Source of the DNA: Strongylocentrotus purpuratus
Taxonomy: Eukaryota > Echinodermata > Echinoidea > Camarodonta > Strongylocentrotidae
Reading direction: 5' to 3'
NCBI RefSeq assembly: GCF_000002235.5
Contig: NW_022145542.1
Span: 1,319,300-1,383,299 of the forward strand
Length of the DNA: 64,000 nucleotides
Below are positions 14,036-26,114 of the stretch, piece by piece (position 1 is the stretch's first letter; every line of letters starts with the position of its first letter). The notes beneath the pieces are model-generated. The model made no database searches. It saw only the letters and a list, made by a program, of their open reading frames with translations, and was not told where the DNA came from. Position numbers and translations under genes: made by a program.

Positions 14036-14370
14036 CATCATAAATATACTATTGATTTGAATCATAACCTCAAGACCTTATCAAAATTACATCAAGAAAA
14101 GAAATTAGGTTTACTTGGAAAAGAAACATTTTGGCATGTGACCTTTTACGAATTTGGAATGAAAATTGGATATGTCAATTGTTTGTTTTCTTCATCAAAA
14201 GAAGAAATATGATGGGAATATACACATAAACGTTAACAAAGGTAAGTTACATTTTGTCAAGGACTTTAACTTTCCACCATGAAGCAACCTCTCATTTTAT
14301 ACTTCACAAACTCAGCACCAAACCCAAGAGCTTAATAAAAGTTTGTTTAGTATACATCTTGTAATATATA

Positions 14371-14475
14371 AATCTGTAAAGCGCTTTGAGAGGGCCTTCC
14401 GTCCTGTAAAGCGCTTTGAGAGGGCCTTTGGTCCTGAAAAGTGTTATATAAGAACTAGCTATTATTATTATTATG
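14371..14475 (+). mobile_element. 3' end of a SINE/LINE-type retroposon
   Basis: The sequence reads TGTAAAGCGCTTTGAGAGGG, then AAAAGTGTTATATAAGAAC, then an ATT trinucleotide tail. GTAAAGCGCTTTGAG plus GCGCTATATAA plus (ATT)n is a recurrent 3' end of retroposons in marine invertebrate genomes. The 30-bp piece starting CTGTAAAGCGC is present twice in tandem (14374 and 14404). The 5' body was not identified, so this is a truncated copy. Confidence 0.6.
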
Positions 14476-17400
14476 TATGGTTTACTTTTAAATATGTCTG
14501 TCTCAAATTTTCATCAGTAAATCTGTATCACCAAATTGGTACCAAAAACATTTTTTTTCTTCTTTTCTTTAATGTACATTAACAAGTAGTCCTACACCTA
14601 CTCTACACGTATCTACCCTGTAACAAATGTATAATTTCTATTTACTCTTATGTAATGGAGAATAAATACTTGACAATATTAAGTATTTGTTTCCACCTGA
14701 TGCCCATCACTGTATTGTTTCTTGTAGTGTTGGTGTGGAAGACAAGTTACAGCCCGCATCTTAATTAGATTATGGTTCCGACAAGATCCACTTAATGACT
14801 AATAATGACCATCATATCCTGAAACGAACAGACTTTACCCTGCTCACATTTGAAAATGAACTATTAAATCTTCCACAAGATCAACCTTGGGGTAATACAG
14901 TACAATGCACAATAATTATTATTTCAACACTGTTTCAAGAAATTGGTTATACAAATTTAACATTATTTTTAAAAAATCATTCAACTACCGGTAAAATAAT
15001 ATAATGACGAGAAAGTAAAGTAATATTCTAGGTAAGATTTGTACATTAATAATTCTCGATAACAATGCACTGTCAGCTTTGGGAATTTTTGAAGTATTGT
15101 GGTTTGTAAAGATTTTGAACACCTCAAGCATGGGTGTCAGAAATCGCTTTTATAATTATATTTTCTTTCATTGCCATAGATGGCCTGAGGGAAGATACCA
15201 AGGAAGCAATACATTAATTTATTTACATAATACATATACATGGCAAAGTGTCCCCTCAACTCTGAGGGCAGAACACTATCAAAATACCATGTAAAACATT
15301 ATGTGAACACGCTCTTGACTTAACCTGACGAAACATAACATGCTTCTATCTATTTCTTATCATCGGATGCATCTAGAATGCAAAATCTGTAATTGTGTTT
15401 CCGCAAGAATACCTATATTCAATCGGGAGTGATCTAGGCCTAAAGTGGTAGTGGTTGTCTCGTATGAAGTAAATTAATTAGCACTTACATTCCCTTCTCA
15501 GACAATCACAAGGTTGCGCTCCAAATTGCGGAGCATATGCAATTAGCACACCGACCCTACGCTAATACGAACCCCTACTCTTCAGCATTGATTTTACAAT
15601 CACCGGGTAACAGTTAATTACAGATGCACTAATAGAATTTCCTCTTTCTATCAAATGAAGGGTGCTCTTGAGAAAGCGTATACCTACAGTTCTTCTAAAC
15701 TCTCTCTCTCCCCCTTTCTCTTTCTTCCTCTCCCTCTTCTCTTTCCCTTTTCATCATTTCTTCTCTCTTCCTTTCTCACTATTTTCTCCCTCATCTTTCT
15801 CCTCTATCTAAATTTTGCTTCTCTTTCTATCTCTTCCCACCTTCCATCTTTTCCTCCGCATCATTTTTATTTGAATTGTTACTACCGAGTAACGAGGAGA
15901 CTGAGATTGCTACGAGTGGAGGTTAATGACTAGGCCATATTCATCTTCTTGAGGCAGTTTTTTATGATTGAGTTATCACAAGATTCAATGCCATATAGAG
16001 CACGGCTGTAGAGAGTGAAGGCGCACTGTACATTCAAATTAGTGTTACTGCTAGCATTATTAGCCTAGAATTACTTGTACATTGCGAGATTGGCCAACAA
16101 TCCAATTTCTGTTCTCTAAAATTTCCCTCTTTTATCTAGACCTAAACGGTAACAATATTTTGTCATGATAATAATAATAAGCATAATAATTACATTATCA
16201 TACGCAATTAAGTCAAAACATTGAATGAAAAAGAGGACTATTAAATGTATGGTAGTGCAGGCAGTTCTATTATATTTTTTCTTCTGTTAGAATAAATTAC
16301 ATTTGCATGATTTTATTAACAAATTAGGATTCTAAAGTAGCCATAAAACATCAAGGACAAGACACATACCAGAAATAATGAATACATTTATATTGATCAT
16401 TCTATTGAGTGAACTTATTCTACTTTGTCTACCTTGATATTTTGAAGGTTCTTTTATGATTATAAACACAAAGATATAGTCTCATATATTTTAGCAATGT
16501 GTGGCCAAAACAAATTTCCAAGTATTCTTGTGAATTTGGATGAATAAAAGAATTGAATTTGAAATTGAAATTATATTTGTACCGCAGAGTTTCTTACGTA
16601 GCAGACAATCTACTTCACAAGTAGAAGAACGGTATCGGGCTAAACTTGATTAGCACTTGTGCAATTTTTTAATAGCTCCTAATTATAAGCTTCCTTAGGT
16701 AAACATATTACTAGTTATTTTGTTGGTAAAGAAAACATCAATGTCAGGTAATATTTGTAGTACTAGGAACTGCATTCATATTCAGGGATAATCAGTAACG
16801 CCTTAATCAACACACTACCAATCATACCGGTATTAGACATTTATCATGTACAGTACAATGCCTGGCTCAATAAGTAGAATATCACTGTAGAGCCAGTAGG
16901 TTTACGATGAGATGCACACAAGTATGGTAATCAATAACTCAAAGTAAAATTGAATAAATGGTTGCCTCTTTTTCTCACTCACTGGGGTGGGTTTGAAAGA
17001 GCAATGAACAGTTTCAGACTACCCTTGAACTTTGACCTCTCCTTAGAGCTGCATGGAAGTGACTGAGGAAAATCTCTCCGCAAATTTATTCTAACCCCTC
17101 ATGGCCCCCAGTGCTCAAAAACTGCCTTGTCTGTCTTCAGCTCCAAGTACAGATTAACTATACTTGCTGTCTTTCCAATTCCAATCAAATGTATGCACAA
17201 ACGTGTACAGTTAAATTTATTCATACCATTTCAAAGTTTGTGTCAAATTGATTGGTCCTGATTTATGTTTCTTGAGGATGTGCTTACAGTGTACATCTAA
17301 TGTGTACAACAAATGCCTTAATTTAGCCAGTCACCTTTCGTTCCTGAGTTACGAAAAACACACAAGAACATCAAATTTACAAGCGGTATGAATAATTTAG

Positions 17401-17915
17401 TAAATAACTAGACATTAAGGGCATTTACTGTACACTACAAGCAAATACCATTGGTTTTCTCACATTCCTCAGTTCTGATGGAAGTTGCTAGGCAACCACC
17501 CATAAATAAGATAAATATTGGTGAACCATTCAATTCTTTGGTTACACACAACTCTTTTTTTAAATTTGTATTAAGTAGCTTTGAATCCCCATCCATAAAT
17601 ATCTAATATATGTTGAAGCAGCTACTACATTGTAATTTGTATGCTTTTTTCCAATCTCAACATTTTGCCCCCTTCAATTTCAACACAATGTCACATGGTT
17701 ACCCTGAATGTACATCTACCTTCTCCTTTCTTTTGGAATCTACAGTATCAAGTTATCAATAATACATGTTTCTGATGAAGATAGTGGTTTACTTGTTGAA
17801 GTTGCTGTAAATGTACCTCATTTTACCACTCTTTCTTGGTTATTTCTGTAGTCCCCATAGCCTTGTTTTAGAGCAAAGATCTACCTGATTGGCACAACCC
17901 CATAGGTGCTTGAAA
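14476..17915. other. Intron, no exon recognised
   Basis: AT-rich with a pyrimidine-rich CTTT/CTCT stretch at about 15695-15850. A denser block at 15440-15620 is listed separately. No splice-bounded coding segment was seen on either strand. Confidence 0.35.
15440..15620. promoter_or_regulatory. Candidate cis-regulatory block in intron
   Basis: Non-repetitive block with TTAATTAG at about 15473-15480 and an octamer-like ATATGCAATTAG near 15535-15546. Such homeodomain and POU-type cores side by side are typical of developmental enhancers. No coding frame is kept. The evidence is motif-level only, and such motifs arise by chance in AT-rich DNA. Confidence 0.25.
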
Positions 17916-17919
17916 CGAA

Positions 17920-18245
17920 AAAAAATAGGGCTCAGCGAAAGGAAGGAACATAGCTGAACAAGAAATGCGATGGAGGCGATTGCCCCACTGCCAGTGACTG
18001 CTGGAGCCGTAAAATGCCCCGTTAAATGTGCGAACCTGGGCCGCCTCTCTGGGGAGATCGGAGCTGGCTTAATTCTGATGGGGATGAGGGAAATTGCACT
18101 TTGGCTCTTATTCTTCTCCTAGCCCCCATTGACCTTAAAATCTTGGGCAGTGAATTCCAAGCTTTGCAGCTACTCCGCAACATAAAGCACAGGCTTTATT
18201 GGGAATCCAGGCTTGATGGAATAGGTAAGGCCTGTACTTGATACA
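17920..18245. promoter_or_regulatory. Candidate cis-regulatory block in intron, 1.1 kb downstream of AD1 exon
   Basis: A 325-base block clearly richer in GC than its surroundings, non-repetitive, with a TGACCTTA nuclear-receptor-type half site near 18129. It lies on the 3' side of the 19360-19447 exon in the minus-strand gene. A plus-strand frame of 71 codons within it (18026-18241) resembles no known protein. Candidate intronic enhancer. Confidence 0.25.
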
Positions 18246-18249
18246 TGCT

Positions 18250-19359
18250 TCTGTAATTTCCTTGCTCTCTAAAGCAGGGTTAATGGGTTTCAAGGAAACA
18301 TACATGGGAGGGAATGTTGGACTTGATTTGGAACTGTGGAAAACGAATTGACAAAATCCTTGGATTCCATCTTACACTCCGGTCTATTTCCTATTGGCAG
18401 TTCAAAGTCTACTGCCGTTTAGTGGCAAATAGAACAGGCAAAGAACATGATTTTCATAGTTTTATCATTTTATACACAATAACAATACAGGACATAAAAA
18501 CCACACAATGAGTAACACCTTAATCCTGAAGCTTTAAAACCATAATTCTTCTTTTCTTGTGTCTTTATACGATATAAATTTAGGAAAATTTGGAAATCAC
18601 AATACCGGTATTCAATTCTCCTAATAATATTGAATAAAGATTTAATATGTTAATGCAAACTGAAAGAGTACGCTACATTATCAAATGGTGTACAGTGCAT
18701 TCATAATTCGTCCAATACTCTACAATAGAAGCAATAAAGAGTGTATGGCTTGAAGAAAAAAGACAATGATTAGGCCTTTATCCTCCAGACAATTACTTTA
18801 AGCCAGGGGTAAAGGAACTTATCAAAATCGCATTATCACAACCCCCATTTAAAACACACAAGGTAAAATTTTCCATGATTTAATTTCAAGCGAGTATTTT
18901 GATGAGAGTTCAATACAAAGAACTCCAAACAAAGGCTGACTGGAGCTCAGAGTGATGATGCAGTACTCTAAGCATCCCAAATCACACACTCACACTTGCA
19001 TAAATCAACCTGGCAGTCATTGTAAACAACCATCAGCGTTCATGGATTCACTTTACTCTCACACTATACTTTAAAAATGCTCTATGTACATGTACATTTT
19101 GTAAGTGGTATTGGTGTGTTATGATAAATTTGGCAATTATTGTATGTCTTGTTCTTAATAGTTGCTACTCTATGTTGCAAAGAAAACAAATTCTTCCCCT
19201 ACACTTCAAAACATGACAATCTATCCATGAAAAACACTGCCATATTGATTAACACATCGTGTACAATGTAAGAATTATGCAACATAATAACTGCAATACT
19301 TTTAAATCAAAACAGTCACAAAAACAATACAGGAAAAAAGTGATTAAACTCTAAATTAC
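18250..19359 (-). other. Intron immediately 3' of the second conserved E-protein exon
   Basis: Begins on the minus strand with the donor GTAATT at 19359-19354. No further exon in the expected phase (one base carried over) was found before base 1, so the intron probably runs out of the window. The composition is AT-rich with scattered TGTACA palindromes. Confidence 0.5.
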
Positions 19360-19447
19360 CTTGCTTGTAGTTGGATGCTGAATGATGTTCAGAGGCAGCT
19401 ACATTTCCATTCTTTCGGCCACCCTCACCCGTTGGTGGGGAAAACAT
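19360..19447 (-). CDS. tcf4/tcf12: E-protein (TCF3/TCF4/TCF12 family) coding exon: second half of AD1
   Basis: An 88-nt internal exon, 29 codons plus one base, read on the minus strand. It encodes MFSPPTGEGGRKNG followed by a Ser/His/Asn-rich tail ending NYKQ. Vertebrate E-proteins have MFSPPV, then a GKNG-type segment, directly after LDFSA, and here the exon starts exactly at that Met in phase 0. The acceptor CAG at 19450-19448 has a long pyrimidine tract upstream; the donor is CAAG|GTAATT. E-proteins are nuclear class I bHLH factors that bind E-boxes as homodimers or with tissue-specific bHLH partners; AD1 recruits p300/CBP. The bHLH region is not in this window. Which vertebrate paralogue it resembles most cannot be decided, and invertebrates usually have one E-protein gene. 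Confidence 0.9.
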
Positions 19448-19788
19448 CTGCATTGTCAGAGGAAAGGAAAGGAGAAAAAAAAGAGGAAAAATCAGATCAA
19501 ACATTTGATATTCATATAGCCAAGAGAAAGTGGATATTTTACTCTGGCAGCTTTAGTGAATGAACTTTGCTGCATTGCAAGGCAACAGAAAATGTTCTCA
19601 TACATGTACATGTCAGCTACATTGTACGTGTATAACTGAATCATTCTTCACTACAATCTTTGCAATTAAATTTCCTGCCATGAAACAAGGTCGTTCGTAA
19701 CATTTATAAATTACAGAACTATACTACTGTACATACATGTATATCTGTTAGTATTTATTACATGTACATATCATGTAGATGAACTTAC

Positions 19789-19824
19789 AGTGTATTTGTG
19801 ATGAGAATGACCAGTTTGCAGCAA
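19789..19824 (-). CDS. tcf4/tcf12: Possible 36-nt cassette exon inside E-protein AD1
   Basis: On the minus strand, a pyrimidine-rich acceptor (TTCCTTGTTTTCAG) is followed by 36 bases and then a consensus donor (ACT|GTAAGT). The 36 bases are open in the phase required by the flanking exons and encode LLQTGHSHHKYT. The segment lies between the LDFSA exon and the MFSPP exon. Both of those junctions are phase 0, so including or skipping it keeps the frame. Vertebrate E-proteins have nothing at this point, so if real it would be lineage-specific alternative splicing. It could also be a chance pair of splice-like sites. Confidence 0.45.
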
Positions 19825-20189
19825 CTGAAAACAAGGAATATGAAATACTTACAGTGTACATGTTTTATCAATAATCATTGAATTGGAGGAAAACAAATAA
19901 TTATCATTGAATTGCATGTCTTATGTATCATAATTCAGGTGCATCCATGTACATGTAAATGACATATTCATGTACATGTAATGTGCAATGTACAGTACAT
20001 TACATGTATGCAAGATGAGTTGTACAGCAAACCGATTTTACATACTACTATAGTGCATACAGGTACTCTGTACTTGTGGGACTCATATTTTAACTAATGG
20101 GTCATGATATCTTCCAGCAAAATCTAATGAATTGCAATAATCATTCCTCTATGCCTTAAATGGTGCACTTGATTGCTCATATCCTAATA

Positions 20190-20400
20190 TATATATGGGA
20201 TAACCCGATGAAAAGGGGAGCGTAATATTATGCGCAGCGATAAAAATCAGCCATATGAGAGTGGAGTGAAGACGATCCACTTCTCGCTCTTCGGCGGATA
20301 ATGGGGCGAGATTATCTCTGCCAGAGTGGGCCCTTGAGCGTGTCAACTGAATCTGGCTGGATACTCAAGTCGCTGTTGAAAGCTGGAGAAGAAAAAAAAT
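20190..20400. promoter_or_regulatory. Candidate cis-regulatory block between AD1 exons
   Basis: Balanced-composition, non-repetitive block of about 200 bases containing GATAAAAATCA and GCGAGATTATCTC (a GATTA/GATA-type core) in AT-rich intron. The overlapping minus-strand frame of 65 codons has no recognisable domain. It stands out by complexity from the TACATGTA-rich DNA around it. Candidate enhancer. Confidence 0.28.
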
Positions 20401-23002
20401 TCTTCAACCCTTGTACTCACTTGCCCTTCCTTTGATCACTGCAATGTGTATTCATAAGCCTTCATATTCTTTTCATATTTATACACATACTGTATTGCAC
20501 TGTCAAAATATAGCTATATTTATATGGTGACCTGACAATAAATTTCAAACCTATCAAATTTCTAAGAAGACATGAAGAACAAAATGCGTTCAAGATTAAA
20601 ATTGAATTTACAGCAAACATACAAGTATATGTACATGTACACTGTATTTAGACTATATTTTGTACATTTACATGTACAGTCTACAGTCTTTTTATAATTC
20701 AAAAGAAGGGTTCATTTTATTTGTGTCCAAATAAATGTTTACATGCCTACATGCCTACAACCTGGCAGTCATTACCTGATTACCTACATGTACATTTGTA
20801 TGTGGGGGACAATGTACCTGTATTTGCAATTTAACTGATACTTAGTCATTAATTACAAGGTAATTAGTACAGTTTGTACACCATTTCCAACAATTTTTGA
20901 TCTACCAAAATGTACAGCATACATGTACATTGCACATCTGCAAAAATTATTGTTTACAATTTTATTTGTAAATACCTTTTTTTGATCTACAGGCTTAATC
21001 AATTTTAAGTTCAAATATTTAGTAACAGGATTCTCATCAGTTGGGACTTTATTATCCAAAATCAGCTTTAATTATTGTCATTGATTACATTTAGGACTAG
21101 CATATTTTGTTCTTATACCGGTATATTTATTATCTTATTGAGTTAAATGAATATCTTCATGGTTAACATCATGTATGTGTAATGTATCATATTTAACCAA
21201 TCACTCAAAAAGTAATGCGTCAAGATCTTAAATTTCATGTGGTTCACCCCACAAAACAGGAAAGAATACAACACGGTGTGTAATCTTTGAGTGGCTGAAA
21301 TCTCTTCTACTCGCCTCACTGAGCACACAAGTAACAGCATATGGGACTGTTCACAGGGTAAGTCATTACTCATCTCCTTGCACTTGGAATTCATTGTAAA
21401 GGAGACTGAAATACCGATTAAAACAAACATGAAAGCTATTAAAAATAACTAGTGCAAATACTTGCATAAAGATTTATGCAAAACATGAAAAAAATAGTAA
21501 ATTTGCTCTACATAATTTCAAATTCTAGTTCATCAGTGTACAGTTTGAACATATAAATATACATAGATTTAGCAATGATAAATCCTCACTCTCTTCTTCT
21601 TTCTTTTTCTTTTTCTAAAAATGGTTGAGTACTTTTTCTTATATCTCTAAAGTTGAGCACTAATATATATATACATGAATACACTGTCTGATCATTTATG
21701 CAACAGTAGAATGTTAATCTTTGTCAAATAACTTGCTACAATGTACAGTGTACACCTCAATGCAGATTGTTGGTGGTGACATTGTAACTATCACATTTAC
21801 CACATGCATTTGTTTATCAAGCGCATTTATAATACATGCATATACCGGTAATGTTAAACTGAAAAACACACAACCATGCTTCCAGCCAGTCTCTGGCATG
21901 AACAGTATGCGGTAAAATCAAATACCGTAAAAAGATATACCAACACAAGGTTTTAATGTTTGAAAAGTATGATTTGCCTTATAAATTTGTTATGCAATAA
22001 AGCGGGAACTAGTTTAAATGAAGACAATCTTTGTGCTCAGTATTAAGTACATTGTAAAGTTATTTGAGAGATAACTTAGGACATATATACTGTGCAATAA
22101 AACATGAAGAAAATATCTTGACTTCATGCAAATTTCCCAATTCCAAACAAAGTCTCTACAGAAAATGAGGGATCAACAATTTCACTTTTATGATTTTTAA
22201 TCTTTTACACAAGTGGTCCAGGAGTACACCTTTATTATCAATTTCCGCACACCTTTCAAAAAAGGAAAATGGGCCTCTCGGAATCATGAAACTAAACTGC
22301 TTCTATTGAACATTGTCAAAAGATTAGGTGAATGCCTACAAGGAATGTGATCAAGGATGATTTCCCACAAGGTTTTAATAATTCTTTCAAAATTAGTTTC
22401 TATTGACAATCATCTATTGTTCAACTGTATCAGTTGATCAAAGGTGCAGAGACAAAAATCTTATTACATTATTTATCAAACCTTTGACAGTGCTTTTTTG
22501 TCAATGTCTGCTAATAGTAATATTCACTTGAAATTACTTCTGCACTTAGTGCTCATATTCTCAAACGAAATAAGAATTACAACAGCGGATATTTAGGAAA
22601 TAATTCAAGCTGTTATTAAACATGCCTTATCACACAAATTATATATCTTCACGGTGAAAGAGGGAAAATTTGGGGGTAAGAACTTTCAAGAGATTGATAA
22701 AACAGAACTGTTTCATACAATGTTTGCAGGTTGACTTGTGTATGTCCAAAAGACACAGAAATTGTTCAAAAGTATTTCCCTCAAAATGCCACATGGTACT
22801 TTGGCAGTAGTTTCATGAAATTAGGAATATTAGACAAGTTGTGACTAAATATCTTGTTTCTTATAATTTGTGTGAATTTGATTTGCATGGCAAGAGAATT
22901 GGATTTTAAAGAAGTGCATTACATTTTCAGCACCGTATTTACATGCACAAATATGTATGATCATGTGATGTACATGTATTTATTTACATATTTGGAACTT
23001 AC
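20401..23002 (-). other. Intron between E-protein AD1 exons, rich in TGTACA palindromes
   Basis: AT-rich intron DNA. TACATGTA and GTACATGTAC-type palindromes recur every few hundred bases here and from 19.6 kb onward. No further splice-bounded coding segment was found. A GTGAGT donor-like and CAG acceptor-like pair around 20408-20440 would give an 18-nt exon, but it opens with an in-frame stop. Confidence 0.5.
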
Positions 23003-23083
23003 CGCACTGAAGTCAAGCAAGTCGCTCAGCTCCTTGTCTGATGTAATTTTTCCCGGCATGCTATTCTGCATCTTGACGTATCC
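23003..23083 (-). CDS. tcf4/tcf12: E-protein (TCF3/TCF4/TCF12 family) start exon with AD1 core
   Basis: An 81-nt exon on the minus strand between a CAG acceptor (23086-23084) and the donor GTAAGT (23002-22997). It is open throughout. The probable start codon is at 23071-23069 (A at -3), giving MQNSMPGKIT followed by SDKELSDLLDFSA. Human TCF4 and TCF12 begin with a similarly short leader and then TDKELSDLLDFSA, so the start is supported by length and position. LDFS is the known p300/CBP- and ETO-contacting motif of activation domain 1. The exon ends in phase 0 directly after LDFSA, and the next conserved exon resumes with MFSPP, as in vertebrates. Upstream codons in the exon (GYVK) are probably 5' UTR unless an upstream exon adds another start. 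Confidence 0.92.
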
Positions 23084-26000
23084 CTGGAATGATGAATCAT
23101 TAAAAACAGTACGAAATAACCAACTTTTGGAAGACAATCATATTTATTACATTACAATTTAGTACATTGTACATTACTGTACATTCATAATCTCATATCC
23201 CTCAATCAGCTGCGTGCACAATGTAATGTTACATCTTCATGTAATAAGGAGCTACATTGTACGTGTATTTAAAGGCTTTACTATTATTATATTCAAACTA
23301 CTCTATATTTCTGACATACACACAATTACTTCAATATTCAAACACATTAAAAAACTCCAATAAGTTTTGAAATTAAATAACATGCCTACGGAACAGACGA
23401 TACTGTGACAAATAAGAACATTTGTATTTCAATTTGGAGAATTTATTAGTTAGTTTAGCTACAATGCAAGATTTAAAAAAATGCAAATGTATATATTATG
23501 GAATGTACAATTAGAGCATAGGATACATTTACAGGGTTTCTCAATTTCCTGGGTAAGCGAGTGTAAAGTAGAGTTTGAGATAAGATAAGATACCTGACTG
23601 AAAGGCATTCCAAATGCTCATCTTGCGCTTTATCAACGTTATCAAAATGATACAATTTTGATTAAAATCAGATAATTATTCATGATGGGACGGTTCTGCG
23701 CTGATATCATCTTTTTTTTTTTTTTTTCTTTCTGTTTTAGTGTTTTTTCTGAAAAATTAACAGAGTAAAAGCAGCAATATAAAATATAATATCATCTTAA
23801 AACTACAAAACAGGCACGCACTCATGCACCCATAAACACACACACACACACACACACACACTCATATACTTTCCCAGTGCGCTGATATCATCTTAATACT
23901 AGAAGAGTACATTGTATGTTCAATAAATAGCAAAGAAGCAATCACTGAAATTAAAACGACTTTGATTTTGATTTTTGATATGTAACTACCCTATATGACC
24001 AGAAAAATCAGACTTGATATCTATGTAGTATGTACAAATGAACCTGACATCATCCAATTTATATACTTTTGAGCTGAGATGAGGGAACAACATTGGCCAA
24101 ATGATCATTTGTCAGATCAGATCAGAATCTCAATATCTACTCACTTTGTTTGGCTTGGCCGCTTTTTATTACAATCCTATACCAGAAATGAAAGATACCG
24201 AAAGAAATTTTGGGCAATATTTGTAGTTCAATTTGGAAATGTCACATGAAATATTTCATTGGACATTTGCTGTAATATTGGACATGTACAGGGAAATTCC
24301 ATTTTAATGAGATCTCAAAAGACAGAAAAGACAGGCTTGTTTATAGAGGGCAACATACAGTACATTGTACATGTACAGAACCTGCATACAAGGAACATGC
24401 AGGAGTACAATAATAATAATGGTGAAGTATCACAGTAATTATCAGATTTAAATCTGTTAGTCCACATCTCCAAGACCACTAGTGGCTCATTCTAACACAT
24501 ACAGTACTGTACATGTTGGCTCTAAGCTCACTTTGCTGGCAACCAGGTAAACTATTTGAATCAATCAGTCAATCAATCAAATCAATGTGAGATTGAGGAA
24601 TATATTACACTGTGAAAGCATTCTAAAATCTTTCAATTGAATCTTCAAAATGTCAATGTTGACAGGAATTTTGAGCATTCATGTACACATATAATGTAGA
24701 TAGGCTAACACTAACAGATAAACACATTGTAAACAGACTTATAATAAACATGGAAGATTTATACTATAATCATTTCAAAGCTAATCTGTCATGATTTCTA
24801 TTAAACTGAACTCTTTTATTGGGGGGGGGGGGTGGCTGTCTTCTGTAGGTTTGATTGTTTATCATGCAGTACTGTAGATGAATTGTTAGAACCATGAAAA
24901 TAAACAAATAATAAGATGTGCTGCATTAACAAGTCTCAGGCACTGTAAACTGTAAAGCACAACTCATTATTAGTTTAATTTTTAGTTTAAACATTTTCTT
25001 GCTTTTTCACAAAGCTATGGTAGTTTGTGGCAAACTGGTTTAGCATCATGATCCATATTCTTGAACAATCAATGTACACAAAAATGTAAGTTCCATTTAA
25101 TTCTGGGAAAATTATTTATTTTTCGTTACCAGAACTCTGTATTATAAAGGGAAATGCAATAAGTATGTTCTTTTTATTTATTTTTTCTACTGTGCTTATA
25201 TGAAGATTTATGAAGATCGCTGACAGTGCAATGTTTTAGAAAATGATAATCAGGTTACATGTTCATCTGGATATTCTATTTTGGATTTTCTTTTTTTTTA
25301 ATTTTTAGTGTAAATAGTCTGCTATGACAAAAGAGGTGCAGTGAAGGTCATGTTAGCTCTGGACAGATAAAAAATAACAATTGAAAGTCATACTTTGAAA
25401 TTTAATACTTTTAACAATCACTTTTCAAATTCATATTTACTGCACAGTAGGAAGTTGCCAGACATTTTAAAAACTATGTTCAATGTTCAATTGCTGAACT
25501 GTATTTTAAATAAAATTTGATTTGTGCAACTGCGTTGTTCAACAAACACCTGCATACTGTATTACTGTTCAACTCTACTTTCCTTCACTTCCTCACACCT
25601 TGAACCATTGAAAACAAGTGTCTTACCCCATCTTGAGTCCTTCATGAAAAAGTCATGGCCACAACAACCATGCAGAGGTAGAACATGAATGTACATGTAC
25701 ACTAAACTACCAACACCAAAATGAAGTCAGAATTTTAAAATTTAATCAAAACATTTTAATTTCTTTAAATCAATTAATGATTAATCAAACTGTTATAATG
25801 GGATCTACTGACTGTAAATTACATGTACAGTACTGTACATCCCCAATTTAACATCATTAGTTTTTGTCCAGAGAAAATTGATCGACTGTTCAAGAAAAAT
25901 AGATGTACATGTACCTGGCACCATAAACCAGGGTAAAATATGACTGATCAGAATGGATAAACACAATCAATAAATTGATTTAAACAAAATTATAAATGTA

Positions 26001-26114
26001 GTGCAGCAAATACTACACAAATAACACACAAAAGTGCAATCTACACAACATTAATTTAAAGTATCTATAGAGTAATAAAGTGCTAACATCATATTCGCTC
26101 GTCGTCCAGGTTGT
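23084..26114 (-). other. E-protein 5' intron with simple repeats
   Basis: Intron DNA upstream of the start exon. It contains a poly(T) tract at about 23712-23727, a (CA)n microsatellite at about 23838-23862 and a G run at about 24821-24832. TACATGTA palindromes are frequent. No coding exon was recognised. Confidence 0.5.

Larger units (their letters stand above)
10486..14370. other. Intron, no exon recognised
   Basis: AT-rich sequence with poly(T) and poly(A) tracts. Denser blocks at 11370-11620 and 13840-14035 are listed separately. A plus-strand frame of 112 codons at 12444-12782 is rich in CACA/GCGCAC simple sequence and shows no known domain. Confidence 0.35.

Noticed and set aside
13671-14036. 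121-codon minus-strand frame as a possible further E-protein exon
   Set aside because: The peptide matches no E-protein segment, and the phase expected after the 19360-19447 exon is not met.
20408-20440. 18-nt micro-exon between acceptor-like CAG and donor-like GTGAGT on the minus strand
   Set aside because: In the required phase it opens with a TGA stop.
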